From positions 1-63,080 of the forward strand of contig JAJTEY010000005.1 in the NCBI GenBank assembly GCA_021299855.1: 63,080 nt of DNA, given 5' to 3'. The notes under the pieces are model-generated. The model worked only from the letters and a program-made list of their open reading frames with translations. It searched no databases and was not told where the DNA came from. Position 1 is the first letter of the stretch, and every line of letters starts with the position of its first letter. This DNA comes from Bacteroidota bacterium (GTDB taxonomy: Bacteria > Bacteroidota > Bacteroidia > Palsa-965). Below are positions 36,629 through 45,697 of the stretch, one piece after another. The translations under genes were made by a program, and so were the position numbers.

Positions 36629-36716
36629 GGAGTGAAGCGAGGTGAGACTCCTTATGGCGTAGTTAATGTTCACAGATTTCCATAATTCCACACATTGGAA
36701 ATCCATAAATAATATA

Positions 36717-38627
36717 TTAGTTCCCCACCACTACTCTATTGCTACCCAATACTTGACCATTAGCGTCCAGCACACGAACTATGTATAAGCCCCGATTCCA
36801 GTTGCTCACATCAATTTTGTGTTGCGTCGTTTGTGTTTGAGTGTTATAAACCATTCTTCCAGTAACGTCAAACACTTCTATAGTTTTGGCGTTACCAACA
36901 GGTAGTCCGCTGATGGTAAGTTCTGTTGCAGTAGGATTCGGATACCATTGCATTTGATCTGCATCACTCACTTCATCGTTTCCGGTAACATCGTACGTTC
37001 CTCCAAATACAGGACGCATCATCAGTGCACCATCAAAAATAGAAGTGTACCAAACACCTGAGGTGTTGTAATAAATCTTATCCGACTGATCGTTATTAAA
37101 ATCAAAACCGATGTATAAGCGATCTACCGCTAACTGTTGCCAACCAATATAAAATGTTCCGGACAACACAACAGTACCACTGTCAATCGTATATTCCACA
37201 AAACGATTCGGCGCATCATAACGATATTCCGGTGTGTATTTGTATTGCGTGTACAGCACTGTTCCCGGCTGATTCGCTGCAGAATTGTGAGCCCACACCG
37301 TTAATCGGAATTCACGCAAATCAATATTCGGTTGATCTATTACAGGCAAGAAATACATCATCACCGACTTCAACGTATCTGTAACATTTGGCGGCAAAGT
37401 GAACTTATACGCCATTAATGCTTGCGAGCCGTAAATACCATAACCCACTTCCGCTGTGCCGTCATCGTACGCGTAATAATTGTACAAATGCTGCTTGTAA
37501 ATCACAGTATCTACAGGCGCGCTGGCAGAAGTTCCCTTCTTGAGCATGTGATGTACATAATACGTTCCTGTGTCTTCCGGATTACTGAATCCCGGATAAC
37601 TGAACGGCGTAACGTTGGGATTTGCATGGGGAGCGTAAGGTGAATATCCTGAAGTATAAAACGGCTGCAAATTACCGTCAGCTCCTCCATTGTATGTGAA
37701 CAAAGGTGTAGCTGAAGTTGGTTCATACACTTCGTAGGTATAAGTCACGTTACGCGGAATATCATCGTTGTTGCGGATAAAAATATCCATATCACTAGCC
37801 ATCATGGAAGGCACATAATGACGCCCCGGAACCACATGAAAGTCTTTTAATAAAGACGGCATGTCGTAAACAAAATGTGGTTCTCCTTGCAACGTATCTG
37901 CAAAGGACCGTGTTTGTTTTAAAAACACTTCATCAATATGCCAGTGATCATTACTACCGCAAACTGATGCATAATTGCGAAAACGAAAACGAAATCCGTT
38001 CTGAAAATAAGAAGCACTGTCCAGTTTCAGCATTACCAGATGAAATCCGGTGTCGTTACCTTGAGGTGTATAACCTTCCATAAACCAAATGGTTTTCCAA
38101 ACTTCAGTTGAAAAGGAATTCCATGATGGAACATTATATTGTAATATCAATGAATCTGTTGGATTAGGCGCGTAACCCTTTCCGCCTGCCTGATACCAAA
38201 AACTCAAATACACGGAATCACCAATACTTAACGACTGCAAATTGATATGTCGTGATGTTAATTCATCCGCCGGAGAGCTCGTATTCGAGGGCGCTAAAGC
38301 GTTGTAAGGCATGCCCGTAAAATCGAGGCCATCGAATGTACACACACCAATATTCACGGGAGAAAGCGGCCATCCGCGATTGACATAAATTCCCGGATTC
38401 AAAGTCAGATTCCACCACGTTGTATCAGGACGATGATCGTCGTAAGAAAAATCATCACGAAATCCGGTTGAGGGCAAGTTAATGGTATCTCCCGAAAAAC
38501 TTCTGGAACGATTCGCAGCGGCATCAACCGTTTGAGCAGCGTTGTGCGTAACCGGAGCAGTATGTTCGGGCTGAGCGAAATAACTAATAGAACTAAAAAC
38601 TGCACATGCAGTGAATAAATGCTTCAT
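36717..38627 (-). CDS. large T9SS type A sorting domain protein
   Basis: A 636-residue secreted protein with a signal peptide (MKHLFTACAVFSSISYFAQ). A first domain (about 45-240) resembles a lectin/MAM-like jelly roll (FRDDFSYDDHRPDTTWWNLT, HWHIDEVFLKQT), and the middle is of unknown function. The C-terminal ~80 residues form a T9SS sorting domain: MQWYPNPTATELTISGLPVG, IEVFDVTGRMVYN and NRGLYIVRVLDANGQ. It lies two bases after the PASTA gene, so a cell-wall-linked protein and a T9SS cargo share an operon, an arrangement I have seen in other members of the phylum. Confidence 0.92.
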   Translation of the reverse strand: MKHLFTACAVFSSISYFAQPEHTAPVTHNAAQTVDAAANRSRSFSGDTINLPSTGFRDDFSYDDHRPDTTWWNLTLNPGIYVNRGWPLSPVNIGVCTFDGLDFTGMPYNALAPSNTSSPADELTSRHINLQSLSIGDSVYLSFWYQAGGKGYAPNPTDSLILQYNVPSWNSFSTEVWKTIWFMEGYTPQGNDTGFHLVMLKLDSASYFQNGFRFRFRNYASVCGSNDHWHIDEVFLKQTRSFADTLQGEPHFVYDMPSLLKDFHVVPGRHYVPSMMASDMDIFIRNNDDIPRNVTYTYEVYEPTSATPLFTYNGGADGNLQPFYTSGYSPYAPHANPNVTPFSYPGFSNPEDTGTYYVHHMLKKGTSASAPVDTVIYKQHLYNYYAYDDGTAEVGYGIYGSQALMAYKFTLPPNVTDTLKSVMMYFLPVIDQPNIDLREFRLTVWAHNSAANQPGTVLYTQYKYTPEYRYDAPNRFVEYTIDSGTVVLSGTFYIGWQQLAVDRLYIGFDFNNDQSDKIYYNTSGVWYTSIFDGALMMRPVFGGTYDVTGNDEVSDADQMQWYPNPTATELTISGLPVGNAKTIEVFDVTGRMVYNTQTQTTQHKIDVSNWNRGLYIVRVLDANGQVLGSNRVVVGN

Positions 38628-38629
38628 TA

Positions 38630-39418
38630 TTAATCCTCTGTTTTCAATTTCGATTTATCCGAAGTCACGAAAATATCGATGGTCGTTCCTTTGATGATTT
38701 TTTTATCCTTGCCCGGCACAGGATTTTGGTTGTACACAAATGCATTCAACGAATCCTTTACATCAGGATCTTGAATTAATAACCAATCCAATCCCATATC
38801 CAACAGTTTTCCACGAGCCTGTCGGAAAGTTAAACCATTTAAATTAGGAATAGGCATTCCCGAAATTCCGCCTTCACCATCAACACCAACCATCAACAAA
38901 ACGGTTTCACCTTTCATAATCGGAGTACCGGGCTCGATGCGTTTGCCTTTGTAACGTTGTTCGATAATCGCACCATGATGCGGATCTTCTACTTCTTTGA
39001 ATTCCGCTTTCAATCCGTAACTCTCGCAAACGGCTTTTGCCTGGCGTTGCGATAAATCTTCCAACTTGGGCATCGCAATAGAAGGCGGTGTGATCGCAGT
39101 AACATACAAATACACAGTTCGATTTTCTTTCACATGTGCTTTCGGTTCAGGGTCCTGACGAAATACAACTCCCTTTTGTTTCTGCGGATCCCAGATGGAA
39201 TCGATGATTTCGTATTTCACAGGTTTATCATCAACGAAACGATCCAGTTGAGAAATTTTCAAATCGATAAAATCAGGTACTTCTATAAAATCTCCGTGAT
39301 TGGTAAACGAACTCATCCAGGCAAATGTGGCCCAAATTAGTAAGGGCAATAAAACCAACGCAATAGCTGCATTTATCAGAAATCGTTTACCGGTAAGAAA
39401 CTGAAACAAATTTTTCAT
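38630..39418 (-). CDS. PASTA domain membrane protein
   Basis: A 262-residue protein with a short cytoplasmic tail, one transmembrane helix (FLINAAIALVLLPLLIWATF) and three periplasmic PASTA repeats (about 40-105, 110-180 and 185-255). Repeat features are VPDFIDLKISQLDRFVDDK, MPKLEDLSQRQAKAVCESYG and IPNLNGLTFRQARGKLLDMG. PASTA domains bind peptidoglycan stem peptides or beta-lactams in kinases and PBPs; here there is no kinase or transpeptidase domain. It lies six bases after the D-Ala-D-Ala-ligase-type gene, which points to a shared role in wall synthesis. Confidence 0.94.
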   Translation of the reverse strand: MKNLFQFLTGKRFLINAAIALVLLPLLIWATFAWMSSFTNHGDFIEVPDFIDLKISQLDRFVDDKPVKYEIIDSIWDPQKQKGVVFRQDPEPKAHVKENRTVYLYVTAITPPSIAMPKLEDLSQRQAKAVCESYGLKAEFKEVEDPHHGAIIEQRYKGKRIEPGTPIMKGETVLLMVGVDGEGGISGMPIPNLNGLTFRQARGKLLDMGLDWLLIQDPDVKDSLNAFVYNQNPVPGKDKKIIKGTTIDIFVTSDKSKLKTED

Positions 39419-39424
39419 TTAACG

Positions 39425-42063
39425 TTATGCCGGTTGTTGTTGTAATTTTTTTCGTGCGAATGAAAAATTCAAAATCGCATCAATAAATTCGTACGGTTTG
39501 TATTCATTAATCGCCGCCTGATGGAAAATACATGTGGCAGGTGTCATTCCCGGAAGCGAATTCACTTCAACAAAAATAACCTCAATTCGATCAGGAGAAT
39601 AAATTCGCACAAATGCATCGATACGGGTATAACCCTGAATGTTTAACAGACGCGCAGCAGCACCCAAAGTTGCCTTCACCTGATCCGAAATTTGTTGTCG
39701 CTCATGAGGATTAACTGCATATCGAGCAGGAGTAATATTTTGTCCCTGACCCGCTAAAAATTTCTCTTCCAGCGATAATACTTCTCCTTCCGACAAGGCT
39801 TCCGAGGCTTCAAATACTTCATATTCCAATTGTCCTTGCGGTCCGTAATGTGTGACCATTCCACCGGTTATTTCCAGAAAATGCTTCGCATCACGTTTAC
39901 TGATCAACTCTTCAACTAGAACAACAGGTTTATTCGGAAACTCTTCTTTGGTGCGAAAGCTTCGAATTCTTCTTTCGTTTTAATTTTCCGAACAGCGGAA
40001 CTGCATCCATCATCCACGGGCTTAGCAATAAAAGGCCAATGAATATGTTTATCGATATATGCCAATACCGAAGCAGGATTTTTCACCCATTCATCCTGAG
40101 TAACGAGCACGTGTTCCGCAACCAAAAATCCATTTTGTTTTAAAATTTCATTCGTGCGGTATTTGTCAATGGTAATCTGCGAACTCTCTTTGCCGCTTCC
40201 ATTGTACGGAACACCCAATGCATCAAGCTTCTCCTGCACTGCCCCATCTTCCCCCGGACGACCATGCAGTGCAATAAACACAGCATCGGCCATTTTGCTT
40301 AACTCTTCGTAAGAAATTTTTCGTGGAGCAGACAGTGCGTCAGGAGATGCGAAGCGGTTGGTAATCGAAGCAGCCTCCTGTATAATTTTGCGCACAACAG
40401 GATGAATTTTCCACGCATCAATTTTCTCTTTTATATCATCCGCATTATCCTTCAACAAAATATTTACGGGAATAACATACAACTGATGATCATCGGCATG
40501 ACCGGTAAGAAACACCGGTATCGGGCTATACTTGGTTGATGAAGATAATTTCTCGAAAATATTTCGTCCGCTTTCTACTGAAATATGGCGCTCGGATGAA
40601 TATCCGCCTAACAATACCGCAACGCGTGTACGTTCTTGTGCCGCTGAACGAATAGCATCCATGCCCGAATCGAGACGATGCAACAATTGATCGTAGTGCT
40701 GTCCGTTTTTGTCCGACTTAATACGCGCTAGCAAAGAAGTACGGATGATGTACGTCAAAAACTGAGAAGGATTCAATCCGATTTCTGCAGCCTGATGAAA
40801 GAAAAACGACGATGGCATCATTCCTGAAGTGGTGTTCGGATCATTCAAATAAATTTTTCCATCATCACCAACGAATCCATCGATGCGCGCATAAACATCA
40901 AATTGCAGGGCTGTAAATAAACGCACACATTCTGTTCTGATAGCTTCGATTTGGGCATCAGGCAATTCAATAGGCGTAATTTTGCGCGAAAGTCCCGGTA
41001 AATATTTGGAACGATAATCGAATAACTCCTTGCCTTTACGAATCTCTGTAGGAGGCAATGCCACAGGAGTAGCGTCCTCTCGTTCCACTACAATACATGA
41101 AAATTCTTTCCCCGAAATAAATCCTTCCACAAGCACTACACTTTCAGCATCCAGAGCTTCCAGTGTTACACTTGCATGTTTTGCAGCAAATAATACGTCC
41201 AAGCGCTGCAACAAATTATCCGGATGAAAAATCATTTCGGTGTTGGTTCCGGCAGTTAATTTCACCGGCAATCCTATACCTTCACGAATGTCTGTTAGAA
41301 CGCGGATTGTTGCATTCTTATCGCTTGCTGATAAAGAGTTCCATGCTGAGGAGGATATAGTTTTGATAAACAAACTCTTGAGTAAGGCTTCGCGTAATTG
41401 GTTTGCATCAGCTTCATGCAAAATTGAAATTCCGATGGATGAACCTTGCGTGGATGCCTTTACTACAGCAGGAAAACCAATTTCTTGCTGAATTTTTTGA
41501 AATAACTTTTCGCCTGAATCGCTAAGAATGTCCTCTCGTGATAAGGCAATAAAGTTAGGAGATGCAAAACCCGCATTCACCATCAACTTCTTCTGAACCG
41601 CCTTATCAATACCGATTGCAGAAGGCAATATCCCCGAACCGGAATACGGAATTTTAAAATATTCCAACAGACCCTGAATTTTGCCATCTTCACCGAAAGG
41701 TCCGTGCAAACATAAAAACGCAAAATCAATTTCTTGCTTTAACTGCTCAACACTCAAACGCTTACCCAACTGTCCAAACATGGCATTCACGGTTGCATCA
41801 TCAGGATTCAAAGATTCCGCATACACCTGAAATTCGCCCTGTGACTCAGGAATAAAATCTACGGGCGGATAAAAGTCACGGATACTGCCTTTGTACAGGT
41901 ATTCCCAATTTAACAACACGAAATTGCCGCAGCTGTCCACAAAAATCGGCACCGCTTCAAACAGGGATTTATTTAAATTATCATAAACGGTTCTACCTCC
42001 AGCAAATGATATTTCACGTTCACGGGATGATCCTCCGAAAATAATTCCAATCTTCAATTTCAT
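39425..42063 (-). pseudogene. ddl: tandem D-alanine-D-alanine-ligase-type protein, frameshifted in the second unit
   Basis: Two Ddl-type units in one gene. Unit 1 (residues ~1-460): KIGIIFGGSSREREISFAGG, FAFLCLHGPFGEDGK, GFPAVVKASTQGSSIGISI, ARIDGF and LNDPNTTSGMMPSS, with an insertion near residue 240-300. Unit 2 (~475-890): RVAVLLGGYSSERHISVESG, FIALHGRPGEDGAV, FIAKPVDDGCSSAVRKI, then RIDAF and VEVNSLPGMTPATCIF. Unit 2 keeps the E-x-N metal site of true Ddl enzymes; unit 1 does not. The reading frame breaks around 39935-39950: frame 1 ends after FEAFAPKKSFRINLLF, while the next frame gives TKEEFPNKPVVLVEELISKR without a stop. One missing base explains it. Intact length would be about 880 residues. 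ATG 42063 is preferred to 42099. The ligase makes the D-Ala-D-Ala end of peptidoglycan stem peptides. Confidence 0.85.
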
Positions 42064-42102
42064 AGCGTCGAATATGCCCGACTCAATATGATCAGGCATG
42101 TG

Positions 42103-42110
42103 TAAAGATA
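42103..42110 (-). promoter_or_regulatory. weak candidate -7 box (TATCTTTA) for the Ddl gene
   Basis: TATCTTTA on the minus strand, 39 bases before ATG 42063; one mismatch to TAnnTTTG. No good -33 element. Confidence 0.22.
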
Positions 42111-42183
42111 AGCAATCGCGCAGGGTGTGGAAGGTTCCGGCAACAGAACTGTTGTCAACTTTTGAACAAGTGTCGGCTGAAAT

Positions 42184-42765
42184 CTATTGATTGCGGGAAG
42201 CCATCCATTGCGCCCATGCCTTAACGGCCCTCGAGCGGTGACTTAAACGATTTTTTTCATCGCCGGACATTTGTGCAAATGTGTGCGTTTCACCATCCGG
42301 AATAAACAGCGGATCATAGCCAAACCCATTACTACCACGAAGTTCCAAGGCAATAACTCCGTTCACGATTCCTTCAAAAAGATACTCACCGGTTTCATCA
42401 ATAAAAGCCAACACGGTACGAAATCGTGCGTGACGTGTAACTTCGGAACGTAGCTCCTGCAATAATTTGGCATTATTTGCCTGATCATCTTTTTGCGGTC
42501 CGGCGTAACGAGCCGAATACACTCCCGGAGCGTTGTTGAGTTCAACTACTTCCAATCCCGAATCGTCCGATAGCGTTGGATTTCCCGTGAGTTGAAATAT
42601 TTTACGAGCCTTTTGTAAAGCATTTTCCTCCAGTGTGGTACCTGTTTCCTCTAACTCATTTTTCACCAAATCATCTATGCCCGATGCTGCAATTCCTGCA
42701 GGCAGAACAGCCTGTATCTCCTTTATTTTGTAAGGATTCTGAGTAGCTAACAGTATAGTAATCAT
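42184..42765 (-). CDS. rdgB: XTP/dITP diphosphatase (RdgB/HAM1)
   Basis: A 193-residue HAM1-family enzyme that hydrolyses dITP, XTP and other deaminated purine nucleotides to monophosphates, keeping them out of DNA. Visible marks: ILLATQNPYKIKEIQAVL at the N-terminus, SDDSGLEVVELNNAPGVYSA (catalytic Asp), GSNGFGYDPLFIPDG and LSHRSRAVKAW. Length is normal. It is divergent from the sulfotransferase gene over 58 bases and about 120 bases upstream of the Ddl gene. Confidence 0.96.
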   Translation of the reverse strand: MITILLATQNPYKIKEIQAVLPAGIAASGIDDLVKNELEETGTTLEENALQKARKIFQLTGNPTLSDDSGLEVVELNNAPGVYSARYAGPQKDDQANNAKLLQELRSEVTRHARFRTVLAFIDETGEYLFEGIVNGVIALELRGSNGFGYDPLFIPDGETHTFAQMSGDEKNRLSHRSRAVKAWAQWMASRNQ

Positions 42766-42823
42766 GAGATTTAAGTAAATGCTTATCTTGTAACGTTATT
42801 AACTCAGCAAAGTTAAACTTTAC

Positions 42824-43702
42824 GTGAAGAAGATTGACCTTATGATTGTCGGAGCGCAAAAGGCCGGCAGGACATCGCTGAAAAACTATTTGGGTGAACA
42901 TCCGAACATTTCTACGCATGATCAGAAGGAAATCGGATACTTTGTGGTGGATGAAGAATACCGTGAAAGGATAGAAAAAGCAGATGAAAAGTATTTTCAC
43001 GATTATTGTAAAGGTAGCACGTTGATTGCCAAAAATGCCATGCTGTATGCGCATACTGAAGAATTGAAAAGTCTTTCAAAGTGTAATCCTCAATGTAAAA
43101 TTGTCATTATGCTTCGTAATCCGATTGACAGGATGTACAGAGCTTTTTGGATGGAACAATTTTACGGTTCAGTAAAGACAGATTGTACTGCCATGCAGGA
43201 AGTAATAGCCTGTGGAGTCCGCGATACAAGGGATAGGCGTTATGAGATTTTTGTTGGAATGAGTTTATACATCAATCATCTGAGATATATCTACGCGAAC
43301 TTTCCCAAGGAACAAGTTAAAATATTCTCGTTCAAAGGTTTTAAAAAAGATTTGCTATCGTATTGTAAAGAAGTTTATGAATGGTTGCGGGTGTCTTTCG
43401 ATTTTCAGCCTGCAACACATGTTGTTAATAATGAAACTAAAAAGACGCAATCATTAACGTATTCAAGGTTAACGAATAGAATTGTTAACAATAATTATCC
43501 GATCAAGAAACCGATAAAAAAAGTGGTTGCTGCTTCTGCCAATCATAAGTTAGGTCAAGCTTTACGTGGCATAAATAAAACAGAAAAGCGACCGGATCCT
43601 GTCCCTGCAGACATGCGCACGTATTTGAAAACTTTTTTCGAGCCTTACAACAAGTATGTACAACAACTTACAGGATTTGATACCGAGCTATGGAACCAAT
43701 AA
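42824..43702 (+). CDS. PAPS-dependent sulfotransferase, first gene of glycan locus 2
   Basis: A 292-residue sulfotransferase starting at GTG 42824. The 5'-phosphosulfate loop is GAQKAGRTSLKNYLGEHP near residue 10-27, and the 3'-phosphate motif is MLRNPIDRMYRAFW. The C-terminal part is basic. It moves sulfate from PAPS onto an acceptor, most likely a sugar of the glycan exported by the adjacent Wzm/Wzt, as it overlaps wzm by 13 bases. No PAPS synthesis genes are in the window. Sulfated surface glycans are less often seen in bacteria than acetylated or methylated ones. Confidence 0.9.
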   Translation: MKKIDLMIVGAQKAGRTSLKNYLGEHPNISTHDQKEIGYFVVDEEYRERIEKADEKYFHDYCKGSTLIAKNAMLYAHTEELKSLSKCNPQCKIVIMLRNPIDRMYRAFWMEQFYGSVKTDCTAMQEVIACGVRDTRDRRYEIFVGMSLYINHLRYIYANFPKEQVKIFSFKGFKKDLLSYCKEVYEWLRVSFDFQPATHVVNNETKKTQSLTYSRLTNRIVNNNYPIKKPIKKVVAASANHKLGQALRGINKTEKRPDPVPADMRTYLKTFFEPYNKYVQQLTGFDTELWNQ

Positions 43703-44508
43703 AGGAATATACCATAAAAGCTCCGGGGAAATTTCAATTGAATCTTTCGGAATTAAAACAGTATCATGAACTCTTGTATTTCTTCACATGGCGTGATATT
43801 AAAATAAAATATAAGCAAACGGCGCTCGGATTTTTATGGGCGGTTTTACAACCTTTACTTATAGCGGGAATTTTAGCATTCGTTTTAGGCAATCGAAACA
43901 GTGGCTTCATTAATAACTTCCTGCCGTTTTATGCGGGAGTAATGGTATGGAACATTTTTGCTTCAGGTATTAATAATGCAGGAAATAGCATGGTAAGTAA
44001 TGCTAACATAATTAAGAAAATATATTTCCCGCGTTTGTTACTTCCACTCTCTTCTCTCGCCGGTACATTGTTCGATTTTACCATGTCCATTCCAATTCTG
44101 GTGGCAGTTTGTATGCTGTCACCAACAGAAATAAACATCGCACAGGTGTTATGTACGTTTCCTATGGCTGTAATTACTATGCTGTATGCAGCTACGGGAC
44201 CTGCACTACTGCTCTCGGCGTTGAACGTAAAATATCGCGACTTCCGTTACGTTATTCCGTTTTTACTACAACTATTACTTTTCGCATCACCGCTTTTTAT
44301 TAAAACAATTAATATTCCAACACACCTTAAACCCATACTGAATATTAATCCAGCTGCGCTTGGAATTCAATGGGCTCAGGCAGGATTTGGTGGCGAATTA
44401 CCTTCAAGTATGGAATTAATTTCAGGCTATTGTACGTATGCCCTATTCCTGATTATAGGCATATATTATTTTAAGAAAACTGAACATAATTTCGCAGATC
44501 TCGCGTGA
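43690..44508 (+). CDS. wzm: polysaccharide ABC exporter permease (Wzm-like), locus 2
   Basis: A 272-residue ABC-2 permease with six hydrophobic segments. FFTWRDIKIKYKQTALGFLW, NAGNSMVSNANIIKKIYFPR and SALNVKYRDFRYVIPF match the locus 1 permease closely, so the two are paralogues. It overlaps both neighbours: 13 bases with the sulfotransferase, and GTGA with wzt. It forms the inner-membrane path for a lipid-linked glycan. Confidence 0.95.
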   Translation: MEPIKEYTIKAPGKFQLNLSELKQYHELLYFFTWRDIKIKYKQTALGFLWAVLQPLLIAGILAFVLGNRNSGFINNFLPFYAGVMVWNIFASGINNAGNSMVSNANIIKKIYFPRLLLPLSSLAGTLFDFTMSIPILVAVCMLSPTEINIAQVLCTFPMAVITMLYAATGPALLLSALNVKYRDFRYVIPFLLQLLLFASPLFIKTINIPTHLKPILNINPAALGIQWAQAGFGGELPSSMELISGYCTYALFLIIGIYYFKKTEHNFADLA

Positions 44509-45692
44509 AGCCTATTCTCGAAATACAAAACATCAGCAAGACGTTCAGGATTAACCATGAACAGACGCCGTATTTAAGTATGCGCGATGCCGTGTCGGGA
44601 ATATTTAAAAGCAGTGCCACCGAAGTAGAAACTTTTTACGCACTGCGAGATATCAGCTTTAGTGTTCAACAGGGTGATACCATTGGAATAGTAGGTAAAA
44701 ACGGCGCGGGTAAATCTACATTGCTAAAAATCCTTTCACGTATCACGCCTCCTACTGCAGGACAAATTAAAGTGCGCGGCAGGATTGCAAGTTTACTTGA
44801 AGTTGGAACGGGCTTTCATCCCGAACTAACAGGTCGTGAAAATATCTTCATGAACGGTTCTATACTCGGAATGAAACGCTCAGAAATCAATTCAAAATTC
44901 GACCAAATTGTAGAGTTCTCGGGCACAGGAAAGTTTTTAGATACACCGCTAAAGCATTATAGCAGTGGAATGCAATTGCGACTTGCATTCTCTGTTGCGG
45001 CCTTCCTTGAACCGGAAATTTTAATTATTGATGAAGTACTAGCGGTTGGTGACGTTGAGTTTCAGCAACGCTGCATGGGCAAAATGGAAGATGTTAGCAA
45101 AAGCGGACGTACTATCCTATTTGTAAGTCACAACATGGGCGCTGTTCAGGCGTTATGCAAAAACAGCATTTACCTGCAACAAGGTCAACTGAAAATGCAG
45201 GGCCCAACAGGACAAATTATTCAAACGTATCTCAATGATCAACCAAGAGCCTGCAATACAATCAGAACAGCGGATGCAGTAAAACGATGTGCAGTCCTGC
45301 AAGTTGAAAAAACAATGCAAAATGAGCAGTTTGCAGAAGTAACGGTTCGCATTCATTCCATAAGTTCAATGGCTTGCGCACTAGATTTGCGTTTAAGCAG
45401 TATCGATTTGACGCCTGCAGGATTCGGATCTTTAGGTACTTTTAATCCGAAAGAAAAAGTTCAACTTCAACCGGGTGATAACATCGTCCAATTTCGTATT
45501 CCTACGTCAACTTTAGCGAACGGACTCTACTACATGAGTATTGATCTTACGGAACCGGATAAAGAATATTACGATCGTGCAGAACAAGCACTTTTGCTTG
45601 AGATAGCAAATCAACCAATTGTTGCAACGGGAAGAGTGTTGCAGTTGGACTGGAAATACGGCACACAACAAATACAGATACAGAAACTATAA
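44505..45692 (+). CDS. wzt: polysaccharide ABC exporter ATPase (Wzt-like) with C-terminal domain, locus 2
   Basis: A 395-residue Wzt starting at GTG 44505 (GTGA overlap with wzm). ATPase domain (about 1-240): Walker A GKNGAGKST, signature YSSGMQLRLAFSV, Walker B ILIIDEVLAVGD, SHNMGAV. Residues ~250-380 form a different beta domain (ALDLRLSSIDLTPAGFGSLG) that would recognise the finished chain. The ATPase is close to the locus 1 copy (FHPELTGRENIFMNGSILGM); the C-terminal domain is not, suggesting different glycans or caps. An FkbM methyltransferase gene follows directly. Confidence 0.95.
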   Translation: MKPILEIQNISKTFRINHEQTPYLSMRDAVSGIFKSSATEVETFYALRDISFSVQQGDTIGIVGKNGAGKSTLLKILSRITPPTAGQIKVRGRIASLLEVGTGFHPELTGRENIFMNGSILGMKRSEINSKFDQIVEFSGTGKFLDTPLKHYSSGMQLRLAFSVAAFLEPEILIIDEVLAVGDVEFQQRCMGKMEDVSKSGRTILFVSHNMGAVQALCKNSIYLQQGQLKMQGPTGQIIQTYLNDQPRACNTIRTADAVKRCAVLQVEKTMQNEQFAEVTVRIHSISSMACALDLRLSSIDLTPAGFGSLGTFNPKEKVQLQPGDNIVQFRIPTSTLANGLYYMSIDLTEPDKEYYDRAEQALLLEIANQPIVATGRVLQLDWKYGTQQIQIQKL

Positions 45693-45697
45693 GCCCG

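Noticed and set aside
39425-39907. Separate 160-residue gene in the ORF track
   Set aside because: It starts at an internal TTG and is the end of the second ligase unit, separated only by the frameshift.
42671-43054. 127-residue minus-strand ORF
   Set aside because: It lies across rdgB and the sulfotransferase gene, with cysteine- and phenylalanine-rich, shadow-like sequence.
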